DNA of 64,000 nucleotides, taken from positions 14,013,557 to 14,077,556 of the forward strand of contig NC_092320.1 of NCBI RefSeq assembly GCF_036785885.1, in the 5' to 3' direction. The position numbers were made by a program, and so were the translations under genes. Positions 1-11,789 of this stretch are shown here, piece after piece; the stretch's first letter is position 1, and each line of letters begins with the position of its first letter. The notes beneath the pieces are model-generated. The model was given only the letters and a program-made list of their open reading frames with translations, was not told where the DNA came from and ran no database searches. The DNA comes from Coffea arabica (taxonomy: Eukaryota; Streptophyta; Magnoliopsida; Gentianales; Rubiaceae).

Positions 1-37
1 GGTGACTTTTTGAATGATTTTCTCTTATTAAAGAAAG

Positions 38-151
38 GAGAAGAAGTAGAGAAAAGTTTGAGAAGAGAGTTTCTTAGAAGCTGAAGTGGTTATTGAGAAG
101 AAGTAGAGAAAAGTTGGAGAAAGAGAGTTACTTAGGAGTTAAAGTTGTTAT
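38..151. repeat. 57-bp direct duplication
   Basis: Two adjacent imperfect units (38-94 and 95-151), each opening with GAGAAGAAGTAGAGAAAAGTT and ending in GGTTATT or TGTTATT. The period is 57 bp. The units are purine-rich and have no convincing coding potential. The window edge cuts whatever lies upstream. Confidence 0.6.
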
Positions 152-230
152 TGTTAACATTAAGCGAATATTATGGTTCATTAATGTCAAGTCTATTAGA
201 ATCAAACCAAGATTTGACAATAATTTATAT

Positions 231-441
231 CACTTGGGATCCTCGGTGACATATTTTCTATGCCAACCCAATGCCACCAATAGTGTTGCGCCAAGTGTCT
301 TGTTATTATTTACACTTTAATTTTTTAATAATTCAACTTGGCTTGGTTTAACGCAAGTTTAAATAATAACATGACATTTGGCGCAACACTATTGGTGGCA
401 TTAGATTGGCATAGAAAACATGTCACTGAGGATCCCAAGTG
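231..441. mobile_element. Foldback MITE, Mutator-like, with 9-bp target duplication
   Basis: The 211-bp element is almost entirely two inverted arms of about 90-100 bp around a short AT-rich loop near 320-345. The ends are CACTTGGGATCCTC and its reverse complement GATCCCAAGTG. Both sides carry the same 9-bp direct repeat AATTTATAT (222-230 and 442-450), as expected of Mutator-superfamily insertions. The arms differ at only a few positions, such as the GGTGACATAT/AGTGACATGT pair. It carries no coding capacity, so it would need a transposase supplied in trans. The superfamily call rests on TSD length and long TIRs. Confidence 0.8.
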
Positions 442-450
442 AATTTATAT

Positions 451-3400
451 TGTCCTTCAAATATTTTAAAGGGCTACCGTATTATGTACTCAAAAGATAC
501 CGAATAAGAGGTGGGATTAGGGTTGTCTTGTCTATAGTATTAGAAAAATATACGCAATTCAGAGATAGGTGATAATGTTAGAATTTTACCATTAACCCCC
601 CTTTTTATACTTATTTTAGGACTAGAAAAAGACTTTTTTAAATATTAGTTTAGAAATAACACCATGATACTCGTCATAGATGCGCTGCACATCCAGCATT
701 TTCCTTCAAGTATTTAACATGATATACATGGTTTTTAACCTAAAGAAACATTAACGAAGCAGATTTGAAGCCTTCGATCATATCAAATCCACATTTATTA
801 GAAACTCCTATTCAAGTGCTCCATAGCTCCAAAAAATTAAAAACAAATTCTGCAAAAGCAAAATATGGATGGCGGGTATATATCAAACGCGTAACAACTA
901 ATAAAATCTTATTCATTGACGGCATAAGATCGAGTGGAGTAGATACACTCTAAAAAATACTTAGTCTAATAGATGGCATGTGCCCCCTTGATCAGTTGAT
1001 CTCTACAGCGTATACTCAATTGTAGAAGAATCGTTGGACGATCCCAGAGATATAGAGGCACGTTAATTTCCCAGCTGCTACGGCACCGGCGAATTTGACC
1101 AGCTTATTTATAATTCCAAGTTATTTTTTTAGTAGTTTGCAATGAGAATACTTTGTACAAGATAGGATCCAAGCAGTATAATCTTTTAGCCAATAGGTAA
1201 ATACCTTTCTGTCCCCCGGCTGGCATGTTGATAAAGTTAGCAGTGACTTCTCTTCAATGCGCACAGTTGGGTAGTTTGATATTCTTAATGTCATTTTGCT
1301 CATATCTCAAGAAACGTGGAATGAGTCCAAGTTCCTTAGCTTTAAAATACTGTATGGTAAAAATTTCCTTTCTTTTTTTTTTTTTTGGTTCTTTAAATGG
1401 CATCACATTACATATTCGTACTAGGTAGTCTTTACCCTGAATCTTGGAAGTTTGAACATCTTAAAGTTCTGAAAAGGATGCTCGATTCTGTTGCATGATA
1501 GAATAAATGGTGTAGCCACAAATGGTGGTGTAATCTGATGGCCTATTAACCTAAAAGCCATTCGGCTTTCTGGTTTGTTTAGCAATACCGAAGGTCCGGA
1601 AGGCTGATCACTTTTGTGGACAGAGTTTCCAAGCTTGCTTTGCTGTTGCGCTGCATATTTATAGCACGAGGTTGACTTTGCCACCAAAACTTTCTTGAAT
1701 TTCTGAGTTTTCCATTAGAGCTCATAGTCTTTCAAAATTAGCTTCTTCGCGTTCCAGGTATGCATGAATGAATCTGCTCGATCTACACCATCAAATAACT
1801 AAAAGGGTTCGCCCAATAATTCATAAAAAGTTGGGTAAATTACACTACTAACTTCCTCTTTGGTTATTGCAGAAGTTAAAGACCTCCACTCTTGATTTTA
1901 TAATAACAAGGACTACACTTTTTAGAAAGAGGGATTTGAACTAAGAAATTAGAATCTCTAAGCTCTAGAGTCTTTATTTCAACCATAATAACAAGGTCTC
2001 CTTGAAGGAACCACCTCTCTTGTTTGTTAGACAACATCAAAAACTTGCCATACCCCTAATCAAGTGAAGAATATTAGCTAGTTTTATCATAAATTCACTT
2101 CAATGTCCCCAAATGCTATTAAAAGTAATAAGTAATTATTTCAAAGGAAATTAAGAAGAGAGGCTGGCTTTAGTTTTTCTTTTCTTAAAAACTTATGGTT
2201 TAAAAAAAATTAATGACACTAATTGTTTATATAGTCATTTAAATTGGCCCTCCATCGATTTTATCTTTTATTTTTAGATTAAGGGGCTGTATTGTGAAGA
2301 GTAAAGTCAAATATTTAATATCAATTTAACTGATAGGGAGATTAGACCAGTAATTGGAAGTCCCTAATTTGATTTTGAAACCCTAGCCTTTCCTCCTTCC
2401 CCTTTGTAGTTAAGCTTTGACTTGAAAAAAAAAAAAATTTCACAATGCTTTTTTATGCATTACATTTGTCACGAAATTGATGTCTTAATTCTATAATCTA
2501 ATATTCATGTTTATATGGGTTGAGATATACCCTAGGTTAAGAGGATTTGATACATGTATGGTTGAAAACACTTCGTTTTATTCGAATCCATTATAGGAAT
2601 GGATATAGATGCATATCTCTTTAGTTTAATAGGTGTAAATACAAAACCTAAAATCATATCCCAAATATTGAAGGGCCTCAAACTACATGAATAAAGCTTT
2701 CTTTCTCTACTTTCCTTCCTTTTGGGAAGAATTAAAATTCTATATTGAATAATTTTCTTTTGCTAGACATGAAGAAGATGAACACGAAGGGTAGGGGGTA
2801 AAATTGTAAACTGAAAACTCATTATAAAGCTGCTTGGATGGAATGCATTGATTGATAAAAAAGGTCTATGTTACTTTGAAATTGAAAGAGAACATTCCCA
2901 GCTTTTACAAAAATTAGAGAGGAGGTTAGTATAAGCGTATAACTTTCACAAAAAAATTCTATAGGTTAAAAGTATAAATAGATGTAGAATTAAATTCCAA
3001 CATTAGTGTTATAAAGCATAACGGGATAAAAAAAAACGTAATGGGAATTTGTTAAGTCGCAGTTGTTAATTAATACCGTAAAATAAGTTTTTTCTATACA
3101 TATGCGAATTTATACATTAAGCAAGCTTTGTAATGACAAAGATGCATAAGGCTACCATTCTCTGTTGTCCTGTCAAATTGCAAGAATATTTACAAATCTG
3201 ATAGAGATAGAAATCAAACCCCTAATCACTGAGGAGAAGCCATAGAGCTCAAATCAGATTTTGGTTGCTAGAGTTTTTTGCACCGTACCTAACAGTTGGG
3301 AATGACAAGAGCATGAAGAGGGTATGAAAGATTAAAAAAAAAAAAATACAAATCTTCAATCTATATGTAACATGAGAGATTAAAAAAAAATTTTCTAAAG

Positions 3401-4311
3401 ACGTTCAACGGATACTCGTTAACATATTTAAATTTTTTCAATCTATCATATATATATATATATATATACATACACTAATAATTACCACCCTCCATTCCTT
3501 GCATTTATACATTTTTTTAAATTAATTTTACCTTTGTAAAAATTTAACACCTATAATACATATTTAAGTATACAGACCAATTAAAAAGAAATCCAAAAAA
3601 GATAACCCACCCTCTATCCATTTGAACCAGGATCTAAAGATCCTAATCAAAGATACCCAGACTCGGCCTGGTGGGCTCTCGCACAAGCGTCATACCATTA
3701 TCTTGGAAACTTCTATATTGGATCGTAACATGCTCGACATGTCATATGGACTCGTTATCAATTAGCCTCTCTTTAGGGCAGAATGATAAAATTTCTGTAC
3801 AATTTCTTGAAATCCCATTTTCATCTCCATTTGCTGGTTCTTAAAAGCATTAACTTTCTATAGATATAATCTTTGTTTTAGTTGCGTGCTTTCATGGGTT
3901 TTTTTGTATCTTTTAGTGCTCATTAAGATCTCAATTCATCAAGAAATCTTCCAAAAGTAAATTGGTACAGAACATAGAATGGTCACGCTACACCTGTGCG
4001 CAGTCCATATAGCCAGAAGTGTAGCCTCATCGATCAGCCACACACGCAACATAATCAATCAACGAATTTAATATTTATTTCCTTTCCAGTGGGTCAAGAT
4101 TCAGAATTCTCAGAACCTGGATCCATGCACCAGTGTCCTTGAGTTTCGTACCCATCCACATTATCATGTCCAAATAAAAGATCGAAAAAACAAAAAAAAA
4201 AAGAAAGAACTTGGGAAGAAAAGAAACCTGAGAAGTAGAGATTTTGGAGCTAGCTGTTGTTGGCTTGGATTCTTGAGCAGACTGCTTACATATTTTTTTT
4301 TTGTTCTAGCA
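451..4311. other. Non-coding, AT-rich region upstream of the YIF1 gene
   Basis: No gene could be supported on either strand. Short open frames at 765-953 (+), 1225-1428 (+) and 1421-1687 (-) have no recognisable motif. A (TA)n tract sits at about 3449-3468. Just upstream of the YIF1 start, a pyrimidine tract ending in TTCTAG at about 4302-4309 looks like a splice acceptor, so the YIF1 transcript probably begins with a non-coding exon somewhere in the last few hundred bases. Confidence 0.5.
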
Positions 4312-5582
4312 ATGTATGGAAAATCAAGTTCTAGTAGTAATACCAATACCATATTGCTTGGACCCTTGACCTCCGAGCACATAAATCCAATAGGAAATGT
4401 CTTCATCGAAGCAGGAAGCAATCTTGTGAAAAATGAATTTGGTGCATATGGCGAGAAAATCTTTGGGTCAAGTTCATCATTTCTTCAAAGCAATTTTGTC
4501 AGCAGACACCTCTCAAATCCCCAATACTATTTTGAAGTGAACGATGACTACGTGAAGAATAAAATCAAGATGATTCTCTTTCCTTTTCTGCACAAGGTAT
4601 GTAGAAAAATATGTTCATATATCAGTGAGGTGAGATTATTCCTTTCTCCTTCCTTGAAACAAAATGATCACTTGGGATGTTTTCTTGATTCATTTATACT
4701 TCCAAAGTGCTTGCATGATGAATTTAATTGTTTGGCCACCTTGCATTGTGAATATAGGGACATTGGATAAGAGCAACTGAGATGGTTGGAGGTGAAATTT
4801 TGTACAAACCTCCATATTGTGATATTAATGCGCCTGATCTATACATCCCCATGATGGGATTTGGCACTTGCATGGTTCTTGCTGGCTTCTTTTTGGGCAT
4901 CAATGGAAAGTGAGTCATAGTCAGCTTTCCACCCCAACTATTAGACTAGCACTATTTTGCCTTGCAAAGAAAGAGATATTAGTACCACTTGTTTTGAAAA
5001 ATGATATATGTCGTCAGACCAAAGTTTTGATGCTTCATCAAACATATGACAAGACTAACCTCTCAAGTCAATTTGTGATGATATTTGATTTGGCGGATAA
5101 ATTCATTACTTTTTAACAAAAAAAAAATTGCAGTGACATTAAATTTTGAGTTTTGATATTAAGATGAACGCTTGTTTGTAAACTGTAGGTTTAGCCCTGA
5201 AGCTTTGGGAGTGCATTTTACAACTGCATTACTCTGTTGGATATTGCAAGTTCTACTGCTCGGGGCCACATTGCATTCTCTAGGAGGCGGAGGAGATATT
5301 CCGTTGCTCGACTTGGTAGGTTATGGTGGATACATTTTTACAGCAGCATCTGTAGTTATCATTTCTAGGATCATTTGGGATCATCTTTTCTGTGCAATTA
5401 CCTTGTGGGAGAGCTTCTGCATGGGAGTGTTCTTGGTAAAGACCATGAAGAGAATTCTGATTTCAGAGGTGAAAAGAGTGGATTACAAGCACTCCTCCAA
5501 GAGAGATTATCTGTTGCTGTCCATTGCAATTTCTCAAATTCCCTTACTGTTTTGGATAGCAAGTATTTGTGTTAAAAGTTAA
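4312..5582 (+). CDS. YIF1: YIF1-family (HRF1 domain) integral membrane protein
   Basis: Three coding exons, 4312-4596, 4758-4909 and 5189-5582, add to 831 nt and give 276 residues. In yeast and animals, Yif1 works with Yip1 and Rab GTPases in ER-to-Golgi vesicle traffic. Plant members are presumed to act likewise. Family signatures seen: NPIGNVFIEAGSNLV and GAYGEKIFGSSS near the N-terminus, NPQYYFEVNDDYVKNK before exon 2, KPPYCDINAPDLYIPMM opening the membrane region, FSPEALG at the start of exon 3, and CMGVFLVKTMKRI near the end. The C-terminal half holds about five hydrophobic helices. I chose M at 4312 because it follows a likely acceptor and the family starts this way. An in-frame ATG 39 bases upstream lies inside the presumed intron. 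The length is usual. The product looks intact. Confidence 0.9.
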
Positions 5583-6900
5583 GACCATCTTACCAACTTT
5601 TATATGTTCTTGAAGAGGAGAGGTTACATATATATTGTCAGTGTAACGGATTTATCTTAACTGGCTTGGAAGTTGCATATAATTTTGGATGAGTCTAGTT
5701 AAACTTTCTACAGTGAAAATTTTGAAGCCTATACTACAACAAAATTTTGAAGAATGGAGCACAATGGTTTTGTTAGTCAGGCCTTTGTAATAAACTAATT
5801 TTTGGTTTCAAATTTCTTGTTTGTAGCAGTAGAAAAACAGAAAAAAGTTAATGGAGCTAGGAGTTGCCAATTTAGTGGTTCATTATATCATAGTGAATGT
5901 CATCATTTTCATCCTCCCAACAATACAAGTGGTACTGCAAGAAAGTGAGAAAGTCTCAATATATCGAGTCTAACAATAAGAATTCCTCCCAATAATACAA
6001 GTCTTAAGTAGTAATACAAGAGAGCGAAAAAGTGTCAATCGAGTCTACCTATAAAAAAAAGGCTGTAAATTAACGTTAGACGCAAATATGAAAATTCCTA
6101 AAATTAAATTAAAAAAGTGGGTTATCCATTAGTTTATTTCTGTCGTTTAAATCATATGTTGCTTAATATAGAATTTTTTTAAGAGTAATAAGACAATTTT
6201 GAATGTGATTTTCTTAATTTTGTTACTCTTATTTACAAACTATTTGATTTTTTCGGGAGGGGGGAGGGATGGTTGAAGCCTGAAGGAACAAAAACTGCTT
6301 GATCTTTCACAGTCTAAAAAGACAACGTACTATATATACTATAGAAAATTTAATGAGTAATTGTCACATCAGTCCATAATTATTTTATGTTCTAGTAGAG
6401 GAGGAATTTAAGAAGTGAAGTTAAAATCTCTAATTTTTTAAAATCTCAAACTTCATGACCTAATTTAACAATTTATTGTATTGTTCAATAGAGGAAAAAA
6501 GTCCAACATTATATGTCAACGAGACGAAAAATATAATGTTTGGATCGAAGATTATTTGAGATAATTTTTAAAAAAATTATAATATTTTTTTAATACAATA
6601 CATGCGAGATAATAAAAAAATAATTAAAAAATTTGTTAATAATACGAGTAGATAATTTTGTGTAAATAATTTATTGTCCAAACACAAAGAAAACTTTCTT
6701 ACCTTTGCTTTGCCTCTCAGTTTTCACCGCAAGAACTTAACGCAACAGTAACCGTAATAAAAACAAATGGGACTCGTCAATCGCCGCGTTTTGTCTTTCG
6801 CGGGTCAGAACGAATCCACCCGGCAGCCCACCGCAAGCAGTTGGTTTCAAAACGCACTACTCTTATAGTCTTATATTGTGTGCATCTTCTTGTCCTTTTT
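5583..6900. other. Intergenic stretch: YIF1 3' end, MITE-like repeat, SRP-receptor promoter
   Basis: The YIF1 3' UTR comes first, then AT-rich DNA. A MITE-like sequence with GTTTGGA/TCCAAAC ends occupies about 6538-6684. From about 6700 the sequence becomes richer in GC (CAATCGCCGCGTTTTG, CACCCGGCAGCCCACCGC), which marks the promoter and 5' UTR of the SRP-receptor gene. I see no clear TATA box there. No coding sequence was found. Confidence 0.5.
6538..6684. repeat. Small MITE-like element with TGTTTGGA ends
   Basis: The sequence opens with TGTTTGGATCGAAGATTATT and closes with AATTTATTGTCCAAACACA, giving short imperfect terminal inverted repeats around a very AT-rich centre. Similar end sequences recur near 14.8, 55.2, 55.8 and 58.7 kb. 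I could not define a target duplication, so the family and exact limits are uncertain. Confidence 0.4.
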
Positions 6901-6965
6901 CCCATTTCCTTTCCCTCTTCTCTTTTTAGTTCCAAAGCCCCTATCCAGATTCACAGCAAAATCAG

Positions 6966-7539
6966 GTACTTTTTTCTTTTACTTTTCCCTTTCCTTTCCT
7001 TTGCTTTCTCCTTCCATCTTAATCTTAAATTCCTGATCTAGGTATGGTTCGTAAATTAGCCGGTTTCCATTTGAATTATATGGTTTTCAAATGTTAGTGA
7101 TTTGTTGTGCAATTAATTTGATTAAGGCTTGATCCGACCCGTGATTACCCGGATACCCGACCCAGATCACGAATTGAGTGCATCGGAGATATCCTCCGTT
7201 ATTATCCCTACAAAATTATGGCACCTTGAATTTGCAATTTTTGCTAATCTTTGATCGTTTTCGCGTAGTTAATATTGGGGGTAACATGATAATCGAATAG
7301 AGAGATATATATTTTTTAGCATTTGTTTGATGGATATTTTTGCCTCGTAACTCAATTGAATTTTTGTTACTTTACTTGGGAATTTTCGCCGGAAAGACTT
7401 GATATTTCAAAATTGAGATCGGTGCTTGCCTTAATTCCATGGCCTTTTATGATCATGAGTTCTTAGGTTCGATTCTTCGTAGATGCTTATTCATTAGAGC
7501 ATAGCAGATCCTCATTTTATTTTTAATCTTTTTTGGCAG
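6966..7539 (+). other. 5'-UTR intron of the SRP-receptor gene
   Basis: A donor ATCAG|GTACTT at 6965/6966 and an acceptor TTTTTTGGCAG|GAG at 7539/7540 bracket 574 bp just ahead of the start codon at 7566. This leaves a 26-base leader exon. The first leader exon probably lies within about 6850-6965. Introns in this place are common in constitutive plant genes and can raise expression. The splice is inferred from consensus only. Confidence 0.65.
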
Positions 7540-7565
7540 GAGTAGGAGGATTATAGAATCGAAAC

Positions 7566-10500
7566 ATGTTGGAACAATTGCTGATATTTACTAGAGGGGG
7601 ATTGATCCTCTGGACTTGTAGGGAGCTCGGAAATGCTCTCAGGGGCTCGCCAATTGAGACCCTGATTAGGTCTTGCCTATTGGAGGAGCGCTCGGGTTCT
7701 GCATCATACAGTTATGATGCACCTGGTGCTGCATACACACTTAAATGGTCGTTCCATAATGAACTCGGGCTTGTGTTCGTTGCTGTGTATCAGCGTATTC
7801 TCCATCTCCTCTATGTGGATGATTTACTTGAAATGGTCAAGGATGAGTTCTCGAAAATTTATGAACCAACAAGAATGGTGTACAATGATTTTGATGATAC
7901 GTTTCAGCAGCTTAAGAAGGAGGCAGAGGATCTTGCTGAGAAAATGAAAAAATCAAAGCAACCTGTGAAGGCTATTAATGCTAATTTGGGTAAGAAGCAA
8001 GGTCTTGGACAAAAGGGTGGTGTGGATGGAGGAAATCAAAAAAAGAGCGGTGATGATGGAAATGGTGACAAGGATGGCAATAAAACAAAAAGTTATGTGT
8101 ATGAAAATGGGCACACCAATGGTGAACATGTTTCAAATGGGGAAGTTACTGTAGCGAGTGGTGTTAATGGTAAGGAAAATAGGAGTTCCAATACTGGGGC
8201 TTTTGATAAGGACAAGCTCCAGAAGATGCGTGGAGGTAAAGGTGGAAAGAAAACTAACACTGCCGCGGTTAGTAAGGCTCCCAAGGAGGAACTAAAGAAA
8301 AAACCACGAGTCTGGAATGACTCACCTCCAGTGTCAAAGTTGGATTTTACTGATCCAGTGAGTGAGAATGGGACTGATAATGTTCCTGTTGTGGCAATGG
8401 AGCATGGTGAGAGTATGATGGACAGAGAGGAGATTATTAGTAGTGATAGTGATAGTGATGAAGAGGAGGAGTTGGGAAAGAATGCGAAGATCGAGACAAA
8501 GAAGAAAGGATGGTTCTCAACCATGTTCAATAGGTAATTTCTGCCTCCTGTTTAATCATTTTCTGTGCCTTAAATACTATTCCAGATGCTTGTGCTTCTC
8601 TACAAGGTAGCTTTGCATTTGTAATATTCAATTGAAGTATGGAGGACTTTAGTAGAGGAACATAAGAAAGAAAAAACACAACATAGGAAGTAGAGAAGTT
8701 GATGTGGTAAAATTATTTGTCATGCTTTATTCATCTGGAGGATGCCATCATTGTAAATTTGTTGGAATTTCCATTTTGTTAATTTAATCAGCTGTTAGGA
8801 TATCCAAATTGATTTTTTTTATTCTTTTGAACTCAGCATTGCTGGGAAGGCAAGTCTGGATAAGACCGACCTGGAACCTGCTTTGAAGGCTCTCAAGGAT
8901 AGGCTAATGACCAAGAATGTGGTATGCATATATTTCTCTCTTTCCATTATTTTTCCTACTTATCTTTTCCGTTAGTGTGTTTAATCTTTCTTTAAAGTGA
9001 TGTTTTATTCAGCTTAATCCTGCTCTGGTATATATCGCTGAATGTGCTTGTTACTGGTTTCTTTACAGGCTGAGGAAATAGCTGAAAAGTTGTGTGAATC
9101 AGTTGCGGCAAGTCTTGAGGGAAAAAAGCTTGCATCTTTTACAAGAATTTCCTCAACTGTGCAGGTATTCTCAACTTATCCCCATTGTGCAATTAGATGC
9201 TAGGTCAATACCCCCTGAAACATAAACTGGGTAAATTAACAAACAGATCATTTGGGGAGAGAAGAGAGAATGAGTTACTTGTTGATGCCCCCAGGGCCCT
9301 TAATTTTGTTTTTACTATTTATCGTGGCCATAAAAAGTAATAGCATTGATTACAATTGTTGAAATAGGCTGCAATGGAAGAGGCTCTTGTTCGTATTTTG
9401 ACTCCTAGACGCTCCATTGACATTATGAGGGATGTTCATGCTGCCAAGGACCAAGGCAAACCTTATGTGGTTGTTTTTGTCGGAGTCAATGGAGTGGGGA
9501 AGTCAACCAATCTTGCTAAGGTGAATTTTATAGATACTCTGCTGTAGATAGTTTTTGGCTGTGTTGGCCTGTGTATCTTACATGGCTTTTTACCTTTTTT
9601 TTACAGGTTGCTTACTGGCTTCTGCAGCATAAGGTCAGTGTAATGATGGCAGCATGTGACACCTTCCGTTCAGGAGCAGTTGAGCAACTCCGAACTCATG
9701 CCCGTAGACTCCAGGTATGTTGTAGGGGCTACTTTTGGCCCTTCTCATTTCTATTGTCAAATTTGAACTGTTGTTATCTGAGATCTGATTGAAGTTTTAG
9801 AATGGTAACTGATTTGTGTTTAACTTTGTTATTAGATCCCAATATTTGAAAAGGGGTATGAGAAAGATCCTGCAATTGTGGCTAAGGAAGCAGTACAAGA
9901 GGCCACTCGAAATGGTTCAGATGTGGTTCTTGTTGATACTGCTGGTCGGATGCAGGTAAAGCTTTATTACATGATCAAATGTTAAAGCCCCCAATCAAAC
10001 TGACATTATCTATTATTTTCATTTCTTCCTCTTGAAGAACACAATTTAGATAATAAGGAAATTTTTGAATGGAAAAGTATTAGAATATGTGTGTTTACTA
10101 TGAGTAGCTTCCTCTGAACTTGTGACTTTTATCTTTTGCAGTTGTCTGAATTCCACATGTTTGTGAATAGGATGTGAACTGGATGACATCCTTGTTTTTG
10201 TGCTTTGGTTTAATGAGATGATGTTCTCGTAGTAGTACAGAATTATGTCCAAAAATACTGTGGAAGATTAGCACATATATACTCCTCTGTGTGGTTTGAC
10301 AAACTTTGGTGAAATATAAGTGGAGGGAAGTGGGAAATGGGAATTTACCTCACATATCTATAAAATTCTCATCGCAACAATAGCAGATGGTTCTGTAACT
10401 ATTATGGCAAGTTTGTGTTTTTATCATATTCGCTAGACCTTTTTCATTGTTTGTCATAATAAGAAAAGTTGTTTCAGTGTCATCAGATCCTTGAACAGGA

Positions 10501-11550
10501 CTTATGATTTGCAACCTGACTTATGATTTGAAAAGGAGAAAGTATGTGTAATAGTTTTCTTTTCTAGCATATGGGCCATTGGTTTTTAGGGAACTGGATT
10601 ATAGCTCGCTTGTTCATAGAGAGCTTTACACTTTTTTAAACTGAAGGAGTCACGGAAACACAAAATAAGAGCAAAAGAAAGACGCAATGTAAGTGGGGCA
10701 TGTAGATTTTTTGAAGGTTTTAAATTTCACCACAAGATTTTTTTTTTTTTTTTTTTTGAAAATGTTGAGACTGACGCTATACCAACATGGCAGTGACTTT
10801 GTTGCTTCTGTTTTGTGCTCTTTATGGGTGAGCGCTTGTCTGGTGTGGGTAGGTAGTTCGTGCGTGAGAAGCAAATGTCTTCTTCAGACTCTGCACCTTT
10901 CCTCGTGGAGAAATGAAAAAATTAGATAGTAAACTGCTGTTTCAGTAATGGCTATGTTTCATGCTTTACAGGATAATGAGCCACTGATGCGAGCACTCTC
11001 AAAGCTTATCTATGTCAACAGTCCTGATCTGATATTGTTTGTTGGTGAGGCATTGGTTGGGAATGATGCTGTAGATCAATTGTCTAAGTTTAATCAGGTG
11101 TGTTTCTTCTATTTGAAAATGAGTCCTTTTTTCCTCACATAATCAGATAAAAGACCTTTGAGGAAATTTGTGCAGACATTTAGATATTGACTAATCATGT
11201 TGATCTTTGCAGAAACTTGCTGACCTTTCACCATCTCCAAATCCCCGACTGATTGATGGGATTTTGCTCACCAAGTTTGATACTATTGACGATAAGGTAC
11301 ATACTTCTGCTGTCGGTTTTAAGTAGAAAGCTCGAGGTTTTAATATTTATACTTATTGTTGATGTACTTCAGATTGTCTTTGTGGCTCTTCATGTTTGGA
11401 TTTATTGGCTGTAACATGGTGTAGGTCGGAGCTGCACTTTCAATGGTCTACATTTCTGGATCACCCGTCATGTTTGTTGGTTGCGGGCAATCTTATACGG
11501 ATTTGAAGAAGCTTAATGTTAAGTCCATTGTGAAGACCCTACTAAAATGA
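7566..11550 (+). CDS. SRPRA: Signal recognition particle receptor, alpha subunit
   Basis: Exons 7566-8533, 8837-8921, 9069-9164, 9368-9520, 9607-9714, 9836-9955, 10972-11097, 11213-11296 and 11425-11550 total 1866 nt, giving 621 residues, the usual plant length. The protein is the SRP receptor GTPase on the ER membrane. It binds SRP54 and delivers ribosome-nascent-chain complexes to the translocon. The N-terminal longin-like SRX domain is at about 1-130 ([34 protein letters not shown]). A charged Gly/Lys/Asp-rich linker follows, to about 320, with an acidic [10 protein letters not shown] run before its end. The NG GTPase domain follows: P-loop GVNGVGKST (422-430), [11 protein letters not shown] (452-462), DTAGR (504-508), TKFD (572-575) and the C-terminal [12 protein letters not shown]. 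Exon 1 carries the whole SRX domain and linker. The motifs are intact, so the gene is judged functional. Confidence 0.97.
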
Positions 11551-11789
11551 TGGAAGTGTGTTGTGTTCTTCGCTCCCTAGCTTTGGCTTATTAGTATTTA
11601 ATATGGTTTCCCTCTGTCAATGAGCATTTTGTATCTCCTGCCACAACTCGTTCTGTCCCCTCTACGAGCTCGCTCGCTACTGCTTTGTTATCTTTGATAC
11701 TGGAGACTGGAGTTTAAGCAAATCAAGTTTTAGGTAATTCTGTCTCGCTCTGATTACCTATTTGTTGGTAGCGAATAATTTAGGCCTAT

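Noticed and set aside
765-953. 62-codon open frame on the plus strand
   Set aside because: No motif, no start context, no splice partners. The length is expected by chance in AT-rich DNA.
1200-1790. Possible remnant of a leucine-rich-repeat resistance gene on the plus strand (TEFPSLL, WKFEHLKVLK, FPLELIVFQN)
   Set aside because: The pieces are short, in different frames and broken by stops. The resemblance may be imagined, and without a search I cannot support it.
4273-4311. Upstream in-frame ATG for the YIF1 protein
   Set aside because: It would precede a pyrimidine tract and TTCTAG acceptor just before 4312. The family pattern favours the later start.
7125-7185. Run of CCCGACCC/CCCGGATACCCGACCC in the SRP-receptor leader intron, like hAT sub-terminal repeats
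   Set aside because: No terminal repeats or target duplication could be found around it.
8093-8530. 145-codon minus-strand frame
   Set aside because: Antisense shadow of SRP-receptor exon 1. Ser/Leu-rich because the sense strand encodes the Asp/Glu/Lys linker.
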